In this document: positions 11,258 through 22,580 of the stretch, one piece after another | Numbering within the stretch: the first letter of the stretch is position 1 | Layout: each line of letters begins with the position of its first letter | Assembly: GCF_000189635.1 (NCBI RefSeq) | Contig: NW_002476031.1 | Location: 1 to 64,000 of the forward strand | Reading direction: 5' to 3' | Length of the DNA stretch: 64,000 nt | Source of the DNA: Tetrahymena thermophila SB210 | Taxonomy: Eukaryota; Ciliophora; Oligohymenophorea; Hymenostomatida; Tetrahymenidae | Position numbers and translations under genes: made by a program | The notes under the pieces: generated by a model | Database searches by the model: none | Told to the model about the DNA's origin: nothing | What the model saw: the letters and a program-made list of their open reading frames with translations, nothing else

Positions 11258-12961
11258 TCACCATTTATCATTTAATCTGCCATATATCATTTATGTAAGT
11301 CTTTTGTTTTCTGATATTTGCAGCTTTAGTTTTCTCTCAAGCTCAGTTACAATTTAAGGCAACTGCTCAAGACTTGAAATTTAGTTCCTTAAGTTCTCAT
11401 TTTCTTTGAGTTTAACTTAGAGATGAAGCTTGACTTTCTCAAGCTCTTCTTAAGTAGCATTAATGCCTTACGTCATACTTGGCTTATTAGCTGAATTAAA
11501 CGATATATTGAATGTATTTTGCTAATATTAGCTAACTTATCCTTTAAGTGTTTTAACTTCCATTTGCATATTCATTATAATCTGATGAAGTCTTTCGTTT
11601 TCGGCAAAAAGAAGAAGCATTTTTCCTTGTTACTGCACCTCTTTTATCTAATTATTTTCTTTTATATTTCTTATTTCTTAAAGCAAGTCTTCGATTTCTT
11701 TTTCTTTTTAGATACGGCACGAAACTTCATTTTTCCAATCTTCTTCAATTTAAGTAGTAGTGTGTTATTCTCTCAAAATTGCAGTGTTCTAATTTTGTAG
11801 TTCTAAAATCTATTCATTTAAATTTTGAATTTATGACTCTTGCTGCTGTATTATCAATTCTGATGTCTTAATTTCGTTTTTTATGTCAGAATCTCTTTAC
11901 TGCATTTGCAATTTAAATTGCAAATGTTTTTCATTTATTTGGTCAATCTGCCTTTGTAAAGCTTGAATTTCTAAAACTTTTAATTCATATTTTTCCTAAT
12001 ATTCTTTAACTTTGAAGTCGTTATCTTTAATTTACTTGACACGAGCGTCTTTGATATTAACTTCATCCATTAACTTATTATTCTCCCATTCAATATCTTT
12101 AATTCGTTCATTCTACACTTAGTATTTAATTTCTAACTCCTTCAATTTTTATAGAATAGAAATATTCTCTTTTTACAATGCCTCATATCGTTCTTAATCT
12201 ATTTATTTGTTAGATCTTAGTCTCTTAATTTCGTTTTCTTAAACTTCGTTTGCTTGCTTAAGTATTAAAATTTATCTCTCCTACTCCAAGTTTGACCTTA
12301 ATCTCTCACCACTTTTGATTCGCTCTTCTGCTATCTAAGCATAAGTTATTTCTTTGCTTTCTTAAGTAGCAAAGCTACTTCCCAGTCCATTTTAATTAAC
12401 ATTAATCATTATATTTTTATTTTTAATATTTTAATTTGAACTTTATAATATATTGTTAGAGCTTTTACTCGAGACATGAGTTTTTAACTCAGTATAATTT
12501 ATATTTGTTTACTTTGTAGGGGTTTTATTTCTAGGACTTTAATTTGTGTAAGTTTTTTATTTAGAATAAGTAGAAGCACCGCCAATGTCTCTTATAGGAG
12601 ATTATGATTGCTTCTTTTTTATTGTACTTGCTGTGTAAGCAAGTGATGACATTTTATCTGTGTTTGTTTTTTATTTAAAAGTTCCAAACACATTTTTGCG
12701 AGATTAAAAGCGTTAAGTTGAATTGTTTTCACTAACCTATGACTAATTTTCATCTAATTCTTTTAATTTTTTTTCCAAATCCTCCTTTAAATTATTAATT
12801 TAATAGCACATCTCTTTCTCTTTCTTAATCTTCTCCTCAAGCTCATTCTCTAAAGTTTATAACTAATTATTCCATTCAAATTCTTTTTCACTCTTCTTAC
12901 GATTTATCTGTTGGCGCTCAGTGCTTCTCTCACTACTCTCTCTTCTGTAATAAGAAGACAT
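11258..12961 (-). CDS. Long coiled-coil protein of unknown function
   Basis: A single exon on the minus strand: ATG at 12961, TGA at 11260-11258, 568 codons (567 aa) with no internal TGA. The N-terminus is Arg/Ser-rich, followed by a short coiled-coil segment (about residues 22-75). Next comes a Ser/Thr/Asn/Lys-rich linker containing a SQSPIRD-type patch. From about residue 215 a nearly unbroken Glu/Gln/Lys/Leu heptad region runs to the C-terminus. This is the style of cytoskeletal, basal-body or centrosomal proteins, but no family motif lets me name it. The standard-code frame at 11519-11800 on the plus strand is its antisense shadow. Confidence 0.82.
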
Positions 12962-13403
12962 TCTTATAAATATGTTTTTATAATTATTTTATATATCGCT
13001 TTAAAGTGATTTTATGAGTAATTTTGATGCGCTTTAGAAAGTAAAAATTTTTAATTATTATCAATCTTTAAAAATAAATAGTTGTTTCCAAAAACTTCAA
13101 AAATAATTAACTGAATCAAATTAATTAATTAATAAATCAATTCCTTATATATTTTAAAAATTATTTAGAATAATTTAATGATAAGCTATGAAAAAAGTAT
13201 CTTCTTGAAAATTTATAAATTTTCGCACATTATATTTTTTTACTTCTGATATTCAATTCTTATTAAATTTTTTGTGTTAATTGTTGATTTAAAATTATTT
13301 TTAATCAATAATTTGTATTTAATTTTTCTATTTATATAACAAAATTATATACAAAAAAAATATTAATTAAATAATACAATTTAATTAATTCACTCACTCT
13401 TAA
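12962..13403. other. Intergenic region, about 440 bp
   Basis: AT-rich. It should contain the promoter of the coiled-coil gene to the left and the 3' UTR of the membrane-protein gene to the right; both are on the minus strand. No specific element was seen. Confidence 0.55.
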
Positions 13404-14066
13404 TCAGTTCATCAAAATAATCATTCCTTAAACTGGTAACACAAATACTAAAGCCACACTAGGAATAATAGCAAGTGTTAGGATAACCTTTTCTTTCATA
13501 CCTCTATTTTTTGGATGAGTTAAAGAAAAATAACCCACAAAAATTAATGTAAAAATCCATAGATACAAAGTTGTTTAAAGTGAGTCTATACTATGAGCAA
13601 ATTCAACAGATTCTTTTATATTATAAGTTAGAACGTATGATAAAATTACACCTAATACTGAAAGAATTCCAAAACAAGTTAAAAATCCAAAAGCCAATCC
13701 TTCACTAAACATTATAAAACCTATATCTAAATAATATTTTCCATCCTTTTTTATGATGCCATTATCAAAAAATTTGATAAAAATCCATAATAAAAGTATC
13801 AAAACATATTATCTCAATATATAAAAATATTCCCAAGCTTTGCTTATTTCTTCTTTATTATTGATTGTGTTTTCTTCCTTATTAATTTCATTTTCTTGCT
13901 CCTGTTCAATCTTTTTATTTTAAATATTTATATTTTATTTATTCAAATAAATTAAATAAAATATTTTTTTTTATGATAAAAATTATAAATAGTTTATTTT
14001 AGATTTTTCTTTCTATTTGAAAATCAAATAACTGAGTTTAACAAATTGATTGAAATGAATAACCAT
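13404..14066 (-). CDS. Small multi-pass membrane protein of unknown function
   Basis: The minus-strand frame from ATG 14066 to TGA 13406-13404 is open for 221 codons. The reliable part begins near 13920 with a Glu/Asn/Lys-rich segment, then four hydrophobic segments. These include YVLILLLWIFIKFF, a long LAFGFLTCFGILSVLGVILS helix, LYLWIFTLIFVGYFSL, and a last one near the C-terminus. A basic KNRGMKEK loop separates the third and fourth. I do not recognise the family. The first ~60 codons from ATG 14066 are low complexity and may be 5' UTR or intron, so the true start is uncertain. TAA read as Gln occurs inside the protein, so standard translation shows only a fragment (13575-13802). Confidence 0.65.
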
Positions 14067-15068
14067 GAATAAGTCTATATTTTGTAAATCACTTTAAAAA
14101 AATTGGATTTTAATTTAAATTAAAAAATATTTTACGCTTAAAAATCTTGAATTAGATTTCTGTTACTGTTTATGAATTTAGGTTTATTAAAAAGTAGTCT
14201 AGTTAAGATAGAAAACATTATCATTTTTTTAAGCAATTTCTAATTTAAATAAAACATTGTAGCTCACAAAACTAAATGAAACTAAAAATATAACAATTAG
14301 CACCCATTTTAATTAGCTATTTCCGTAAAATTTAGTAAGATTTTCATTTAAACTGACAGGCACAAATAAATTCTTTGAATCCTATTGTTAATTTATACTT
14401 ATTTTATTATCCATTTACTTAATTTGTTTGGAAATTTATTGAAAAAGATTTTTTTAATCAAAATTTATATTTTTAATTGATTAATTTGTCTAATAAATAA
14501 AATGCAGTAAATTAATAATAAACACTCTCTTCAAATCCTTTAAATATATTGGGAATTACAATATTCTAAAAAGATTTTGATGAAATTAATTCAAATTAGT
14601 AAAATATTTTGCTAATATCTTAAATAAATAGCTTTAGAATAATCTAGATTAAAGCCATACAGTTCAAACAATATTTTTTTTTTTTTGTACATTGTCTAAA
14701 TCAATTAATTACGTTAATAATATAATTAATTATTAAGTAAAAATTATAAATTCAAAATAATAAATAAATAAATCAAATAGTATTGCCTAGGGTTAAACAT
14801 TTTGATTGGGAGATACTTGATCCGATTAAATATAGGCCTTAATAATTAACTAAAAAGTTATTTAGGCTAAAAAAAGAAAATTATTGATAATAAATATATA
14901 GATATATATTTGAAGGATAGAGGATTAGATAATTAATATCACAATAATAAAGCAGAAAAGCTCAAAACAAAACTGCAAAAAAAGTAAAAGCAACTCAAAG
15001 AAATCCAATAAACATATTTGGTAAACCCAACTACAAGTTATTAAAATAGTTTACAAGCAAATTAAGAA
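14067..15068. other. Upstream region of the ALKBH8-like gene with a probable extra 5' coding segment
   Basis: The left part is AT-rich with a T13 tract (14674-14686). From about 14780 the plus strand looks coding. One frame reads a plausible segment (HFDWEILDPIKYRPQQ...) up to a TGA near 14886. Another frame, open from before 14890 and in phase with the ATG at 15069, reads KYIDIYLKDRGLDNQYH and then a Lys/Gln-rich stretch. The two frames join smoothly if one base is removed from the A7 run at 14869-14875. The CDS may therefore start well before 15069. Confidence 0.45.
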
Positions 15069-17534
15069 ATGTCACAAGAAGAAGTTAAACAAAATTTAGA
15101 GGATATTGAAAAATCAAATCAAGCATAATAGAAAGAAGGAGAATAATAGATTTAAGATGGAAAGTAGTTATCACCAGAAGAAGAACAAAAATTAAAAGAA
15201 AAAAAGGCTAAGAAAGCTCTCAACGCTAAGATATATGATTTATAAAAAAAGCTATCAAGAGGTATTTAAGTTATAAGTTAAACTGAAGGTAAAGCCCCTG
15301 AAGAGCTTTTCAGTTTCAAAGAAGCAACCAGTAACTTATTTGTATTGCATTTTGGTATAGGAGAAGAGGCTGACTACGTTACTGTCAGAGATTATGTAAA
15401 TTCAGTAGCAGGTCCTCATAAACTTACAGTATTCCCTGGTTTAGGTTATGGTTATATATAGTTTGATGATATTAAAAAAGCAGAATAAACTATAAATAGC
15501 TTAGAAAGTTTTGAATAGATTGAAAATTGTCACTATAAGGAAATGACATATGAAAAGAAAATTCGTCCTACCTTCTTCTTATATGCTAAATGCAAGCTTA
15601 CCGATATTTGTTAAAATAAGAACAATGATTTCCCAGAAGCTTAAAGAAAAGTAGATGCTCCTGGCCTCATCTTTTAAGAAGAGTTTATTACACAAGACTA
15701 TGAAAAGCTTATTATGGAAGAAATAGATAAAAAGGAATGGAATAAGCTTGCTAAAAGAAAAGTATAGCACTATGGATACGAATTCCTTTACGGAATTAAC
15801 TCAATCAATAAAGATAATGTAAAGAATAATTGATTTATTTGTTTATTAATCATAAACTCATTTTGTTAAAGTAGCTATGATTGTGTCTTAGCTAAAGTGT
15901 CTATAATTTTAATATGCACTTCTAAATAGAAACAATAGATTTTAATTAACAGAAAGTGTAAGTATTGAGCAAATTAAAATGATTGATTTTATATACTTCC
16001 TTGATTGCTTAAATATTCTATTTTTGATAACCATTCATGCATGCTTCTATCTGAAATTTTTGAAAGAAATATGTTTTTATTTAATGTTTCTTTGATAGAA
16101 AATGAATGAAAGATTTACAACTATTATTTTATTTACAAAGAATCAAATCAATTTTTATTTAATTCTACTNNNNNNNNNNNNNNNNNNNNNNNNNNNNNNN
16201 NNNNNNNNNNNNNNNNNNNNNNNNNNNNNNNNNNNNNNNNNNNNNNNNNNNNNNNNNNNNNNNNNNNNNTGATACCCACTCTCCTTTCGAAGAAAAAATT
16301 GTTATTGTTTCTTTGAATTCTGGAGTAGTTATGTCCTTCAAAAGCTATAAAAATGAAGAAAAACACCTCTTCCTTCCTCCTCGCTCTATTCTTGTTTTAA
16401 GTGATGAAGTTAGATACGCCTGGTTCCATAGTATTGCAAGTAGAAAGGTAGATAAGGTAGAAGGGGACTTTAATTTCCGTAGAAGAAGAGTTTCTCTCAC
16501 ATTTAGAACTGTATAGTTCAAACCATGTAGATGTGCTTATCCATTCTTTTGTGAGGATCAAGGATATGACCCAGTTACAATGAAAAAAAATAATCCCCTT
16601 CTTCCTAGAGATTACCATGCTAAAGATGACTCAACAAAGGTCGTAGCTCCTAAAAGTGAAGAAGAATAAAAAATTTTAGACGAAGTTTAATAAGTAAATA
16701 CTGATGGCAAGCCAACAAATTTAGAACAAAAGTATGTCTATGAAGTTTATGAGAAAATTGCTCCTCATTTCTCACATACCAGATACAATCCTTGGCCTAA
16801 AATTGAAAGCTTCTTAAAAGGATTAGAACCTGGTTCATTAGTTGCTGATATTGGTAAAATCAATTTAATTTATTATAAAATAAATAATATTTTTCAAATT
16901 ATTAAAGGTTGTGGAAATGGCAAATATTTAGATTGCCACAATGGAGATATTTACATGATAGGAACAGACAGAAGTGAAAATTTAATATCTTTAGCTAGAA
17001 ACAGAGGTGAGGATATTTAGGTATTTAGTGCTGATTCTCTTAAGCTTCCATGGTTGAGCTCAAAGTTCGATAATGCTATTTCAATAGCCGTTATTCATCA
17101 TTTTTCAACCCCGTAAATATAAATAAAAATATATTCTAGATAAAAGAAATAAATATTTAAATTAATTAAATAGAGAATTAAGAATACATGCTATAAAGGA
17201 AATCTTAAGAATTTTAAGAGTTGGAGGAGAGGCTCTTATTTATGTTTGGGCATTTGAATAAACTGAAAAAAGTTTCTCAGAATAAGATGTGTTTGTGCCA
17301 TGGAATTTATAGAATAAATATGAAGACGAAAAAGTAGTCAAAGGAGAAGTTAAACCCAACACAGATATTTAAATTAATGAAGCCAAGCAAAGTGTTGTTT
17401 ACAAAAGATATTATCATGTATTCAAAAAAGGTGAATTAGAAGAACTTATTTCAAGAATACCTAATTGCAAGATAAATGATAGCTATTACGATCATGCAAA
17501 CTGGGCTGTTAAAATTCAAAAGACTTCAGAGTGA
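15069..17534 (+). CDS. ALKBH8: ALKBH8-type tRNA wobble-uridine hydroxylase/methyltransferase, interrupted by assembly gap
   Basis: This bifunctional enzyme family acts on wobble uridines of tRNA: the methyltransferase part forms mcm5U and the AlkB part hydroxylates it. Visible exons are 15069-15818, 16271-16853, 16908-17112 and 17174-17534, ending in TGA. In order: a Glu/Lys-rich N-terminus, a degenerate RRM (LFVLHFG...GYGYIQFDD), then the AlkB domain entry [11 protein letters not shown]. After the gap come the Fe-ligand Asp in [11 protein letters not shown], the distal ligand His in [11 protein letters not shown] and the 2-oxoglutarate Arg region [15 protein letters not shown]...C segment leads to a class I methyltransferase ([10 protein letters not shown], then [32 protein letters not shown]). 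The segment expected to hold the first Fe-ligand His lies in the gap. One extra Gly precedes GCGNGK. Frame is intact on both sides of the gap. Confidence 0.88.
16170..16269. other. Assembly gap (100 N)
   Basis: Exactly 100 N, the conventional placeholder for a gap of unknown length. It lies inside the ALKBH8-like gene. About 50 residues of the AlkB domain that should follow KDN (exon end 15818) are missing. The flank at 15819-16169 contains none of them, so it is intron or wrongly joined sequence. Confidence 0.97.
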
Positions 17535-18663
17535 TTAATCTAAATATTTAAATTTAAAAAGTATTAGAAGGAAAACATAATTTTTATTTTTAAAATACAC
17601 AATCTTTCTATCTATTTATCTATCAACCTATATGTTTATAATTTATTACCATTATTTTTACAAATAAAATTTTATAACTTTTTATTATAAATCATTTTAA
17701 ATTATCTGAATTAATAAGATTTATTTTGCTTAAAAAGCTAATCAGTTTAGAATATTAATTGATAATTAAATTTATTTAATGAAAACCCCTTTAAATAATA
17801 GCCCAAAGTTTATTTAAGATTCTAATAAATAAAAAATAAATTTTAAGAGTTTATTTGATTTTAAAAAATAAAAATTTGCATCAAAAATCTTTGGGTAGGT
17901 TGTAATAATTATTTATTTCTTTATTAATTAATAAATAAATAATATAAAACAATTTAAAAAAATTTTTTCAATTTAATTTAAGAAACTTTAAGCAACAAAT
18001 ATACTTAAAAAAATAAATTTTTAAATATTAGATTAATTTAAGAGATATAAAGAGTTATTTTTAGTAAAAATTCCTATTATAAAATCTATATAAGCTCTAA
18101 AAAAATATAAACATACACCAAAACAAATATATAAGATTAAATTATAATAATTAAACTATTAAAATTCTAATACTTATTTCTATTTACCCTCTTAAAGTAT
18201 TTTAAAATTTAGTATTTTGATAGAGTAAACCTTTAAATTTGTAAAATACTACTATTAATAAATAAACTTTCTTAAGATTAAAAATAAAAAAAAACGATTA
18301 AATATTAATATTTTAAAGTTAAAACTAAGTGAAATTTTGCATTAAGATGTGTAAAAGTTGCTAGATAATTTTAAGAATTCTTTTTAATTATATGATAATA
18401 TTAATATTATTTTAAAACAGACAATTAATTTAATATAAATAAAATAGTGTAGTAATTAATTATAAATAATAATCGAGTAATTTTATATTGTAAGTAATTG
18501 AAATTGTGAGTATTTATTGTTCTTGCACTTTATAAAATTTAGCTTTATTGAAAATAATTTATTTTAATTTTATGCTTTTAAAGAAGCTAGCTTTTTACAA
18601 TTAGCTATAATTGGTTGATTGATTGACTCAATCATTCAGTCAATTCCTGAGTTAATTATTAAT
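17535..18663. other. Intergenic region between convergent genes
   Basis: About 1.1 kb of very AT-rich DNA between the 3' ends of the ALKBH8-like gene and the kinase gene. No supported gene or RNA was seen on either strand. Confidence 0.6.
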
Positions 18664-19939
18664 TCAACTATTGATTTCAATCTAATTAATTTTTTGGTTC
18701 AAATCTTAAATTTAATTTTCTATTGAAATAATCTAATATAATTTATTAACACATTCTTATTTATATTTTAGGTCTGTATCAATTATTAGGTTAATTTTGT
18801 CTTGATCTTGCTTAGAAATATCAACTTCTCTCTTCAGTTATAAATAAATTAATATTTTAAATAATTTAATAAATTAATTACATTAATATGGTGTTTGAAT
18901 TTTCCTAATACTTTTTAGTAGAGCTCTTAGCCTAGAATATTCGTGCATACTTTTTGCAACTATTAACTTTGCACAGATAATTCAAATTTTTATTTATAAT
19001 ACTTAGATAGTTAAGGATTATCTGTATTTTTCGGCACTTCTATTTCTGTCTCTTCCTCATCTTACATTTAATTAAACGCCTTATCTAAATCTGTTTAAGA
19101 TAGATGAGTCATGCTCTTTTTGGTGTTATAACTTTTAGCATGCTAGCTCATATCTGACACAAGTCTATTCATAGAAGTCAATGCCGCATTTGTCTTAGAT
19201 TACTTTGGATATACTTGCAAAGAAGAAAGCTTTTAACTTACTACTTAATTGGTAATATTATTAGTGCTATTCTATGTTAAATTAAATTGTGTAGATAACA
19301 TTTTATTAAAATTATTACTACTAAATGTATTTTAATCATTGATATTATATTTATTTACTAATCTATCTTAATTTATATTTTTATCACAAGAGTCATATCT
19401 TCTCATTTATTCCTATTTTGATTATATACTCATTTTCTTTAAAGCTTACTATTATTTAATTTAAGGAAAGGCTTTTTATTCACTTGCTCTATCCTCATAG
19501 TCAACTGTCTTAAAGGTGTTTTAACAAGATATGCTTTTTTATAAATGTTGCTAATTTAGCAATTACTATTGTTATACAACCTTGGAAAAATTTAAGTCAG
19601 TTTCTTTACGAATCCTAATTGGTTGCTTTGCCATAGAATTTAAATTAGCTGAATTACCTACCCCAATCTACTAAAATCCTAATTAAGATTTTGTTGATCG
19701 CATATGGTTTGGTTAATTAAATGGGATAGGAGAGTCACATTTAAGTTAATCAAATTTTATTTAAGGAGAATAGGATCTAAAGTTTTCAATACTTTATTTA
19801 AAAACGTTATTACCTAAACTTTCCCTTTATTCTTAAATTAATCTTTCACTTGGAGTTGAGTTTATTGATTTATTAATTCCATATTCAATTAATTTTTTAG
19901 CTTTTATTTTATTAAATTATGAATGAATGAATGAATGAA

Positions 19940-19974
<35 letters not shown>

Positions 19975-21571
19975 ATTGAAGTTTATATTTATCAAATAAA
20001 AAATAAATAATCTTCTTTAAAAAATAAAAACTATTAAATTTATTTAAGTAACAATTAATTACTTCTTGATACAACTTAAGGAGATTTAATTAATTTTTGA
20101 AGTTCGACTTTTGATGCGCTTTTTTCTTAATTAATAAAATGTAGATCACTTTAACTTTGCAAAGGTGTTTCTTTTTCAGAATTATTCCCACTACTTTAAT
20201 TGGCTATAATTTGAAGCTTAAAATTTCTAAATTTAGATCTTTCTAATGGAGAGCCATTTTATTAATCTTTAGCTATTTAACTTTTTGGAGTACTGTCTTG
20301 GCTGAGAGAATTATCATTTTTTTTAGTTTAAAATAAAATAAAATCCTTGCTTTTAATGATCTTTGCTGGAGACTCCTATTCAATTTTAGTTTCATCTTAG
20401 TAATTTTGAGCTATAAGCTGCTAAACCGCCTTCAAAGAATGGCCTATTTGCTTCGCTTTCATTTCTATTTCTATTCGATTGATTTAAAAATTATAATTTA
20501 AATGAAGTAAAATTGGAATGAGCTATTCTTGGAAAATATTCATTTGATTAATAAATAAATACCAATAATTAATTAATCCATTTTATAGATTTCAATAACT
20601 ATAATCACCCTTTTAAAATTTTAATGGACTGATACATTGTGTATAGTAAGTATAATAGGTATAACAATAAAAAATTTTTTTAATGTTTTGAATCAAATAA
20701 TCTAAGATAATAAATCAATTATCTTACCAGGATCTGTGAGTAGCTATTTTATTGAATACCTTTTTTAGTGTTCTTTTGTCAGACATAGCTCTATAAGTCT
20801 ATGTAATTATGGAGAGTAATTAGATGAAATAGGTATATATTAAGCTTTTTAAATTTTTAGCACTAGAGAGCCTTAATTTGTTGCTTCAAAAGGTCTTTTA
20901 AAGGTAGCTAGTTAATATAATACACATCCTAGTGACCATACATCGCTTTTTTCATTGTATGGAATGTCTTAAATAATTTCAGGAGACATGTAATAAGGTG
21001 TTCCCACTTGAGAATGGGCATGTGATTTGTTATTTTCTAATTATTTAGCAACTCCCAAATCTCCGATCCTTATTTATTCGTTACCTGTTAAAAATAGATT
21101 CATAGTCTTAATATCTCTATGCAATATATTTCTCGTGTGCAATTCAAGGAGACCTTCTGCAATTTAGAAAAAGAATTTCCAAATTTTTTTTTCTACTAAA
21201 GGTCTACCCATTTAGTTTTTGATAAAATTCTCAAGATCACCTTATTCACAGTATTCCATCACGATACAGAGCTAATTGTTTTCTAAAAAGCTATCATAAT
21301 ATCTAACAATATAAGGGCTGTTTAATTTGTTGAGTAGAATTGCTTCATTAATGCATTCTTTTCTTTACTTTTGCTACATTCCGCCTGCTAATATTTATTT
21401 TAACACATAGGTATTTTGATCTTTTTTTCTCCTAACTTTATAAACAACTCCATGCGCTCCTTATCCTAATTTCTTCAGTATTTCAAAATCAGACAAACAA
21501 GAAACACTATTTGCATTTTAATCGGAATTACTAGATTCATTTTGCACTTTGTTCTTTAAAATATCTGTCAT
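18664..21571 (-). CDS. NEK (NIMA-related) serine/threonine protein kinase with long C-terminal tail
   Basis: Four exons on the minus strand: 21571-20728, 20527-20063, 19900-18912, 18831-18664. They sum to 2466 nt, 822 codons (821 aa). The kinase domain (about residues 29-281) carries all key motifs: GQGAHG loop, VLK Lys58, HRDIKTMN (151-158), DLG (171-173), GTPYYMSPE and DVWSLGC. DLG instead of DFG, and the HRDIK..N plus GTPYYMSPE combination, point to the NEK family, which acts in ciliary and cell-cycle control. The tail is Gln/Ser/Asn-rich and ends in a coiled coil (about 750-821), a common NEK dimerisation arrangement. Introns are 20528-20727 (200 bp), 19901-20062 (162 bp, with a tetranucleotide repeat) and 18832-18911. 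The middle intron would be easy to miss, splitting this into two genes; only its removal keeps the frame. Confidence 0.88.
19920..19976. repeat. Tetranucleotide microsatellite (GAAT)n(AAAT)n inside kinase intron
   Basis: Five GAAT units run into about nine AAAT units. The block lies wholly inside the 162-bp intron 19901-20062 of the NEK gene, so length change here would not alter the protein. Confidence 0.9.
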
Positions 21572-22580
21572 CTTAATCTTAAGTTCAGCTTACTCTAAAA
21601 AAATAATTAATTAATTTTTTAACTATTATGATATCATTAATATATATTGAATTTACTACACAAATATATGAAGAGATTTCAAAAAGGTTAATACAAATTT
21701 GCTTTTTCCTAATAATTTATTGAGTTGTTAACTTTGTAGAATTGCTATCTCCTTAATAATAAGCTTAATTTATTGTTTTCTAATTGTTACTGCAATTTTT
21801 AAGGAAATCAAATAATAAATGGAATTTTTGGTATGTGCAATTTTTTTTTAATGGGTAGAGCGAATTTAGTACCTCAAAAATTTTGGCATAAAATTTATCT
21901 AAATATTTCATATTTTTTATTGGTCATAAACCCTTCAATTTATTTAATCAGTAGAAATAAATCATGTTAATCATCACCAAATATCTATAATTAATAATCA
22001 GATATTATAAATTAATTCATTATAGATAATTATAATAAAATTACAATATTTCAATTTTGTTTTATATCAAAAAATATTTTTTTAAAAATAAATCTAAATA
22101 ATGATGTAATTATTTTGCATATTTACTATTTTATAATTTGAGTTTATATATTTGAAAAATAACTTAATACTAAGTACTAATAGTATTAAATAAACTGATA
22201 CTGATATAAAATAATTTTAAAAGGTTTAATTTATTGTTTATTATAATTTTTTTTCTTATTTAAGGAATTAAATAAATAAATATTTTTATATTTATAGAGA
22301 AATAAATCTCTGATATATAAAAATGTAATTTGTATGATCCTAAATTTGATCATAATTTATTAAAATATCTCGATAAAAGAATAAAAAACTATTCTAAACT
22401 TAAATATGAAGTTTAAAAACAAACGAATCTGCTATGAAATTTTTTTCAATTTTATTAAAAGGAATCTTAGCAAATTAGTAAAATTTGTTCAAAAAAATAT
22501 TCTAAACTGGCACAAAGGACAAATAAAAATGTATTTTGTTTTACTATTATATAGTGATAATATATTTATTCTAGAATTCC
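21572..22580. other. Intergenic region, about 1 kb
   Basis: AT-rich. It should hold the kinase promoter and the 3' UTR of the large surface-protein gene. A plus-strand frame at 22406-22606 (66 codons) overlaps the antisense of the surface-protein 3' end and shows nothing protein-like. Confidence 0.55.

Noticed and set aside
14502-15068. Continuous open plus-strand frame from ATG 14502 into the ALKBH8-like gene
   Set aside because: The 14502-14770 part is low complexity with a T13 tract and looks non-coding. With only TGA as stop, long open frames arise by chance in AT-rich DNA.
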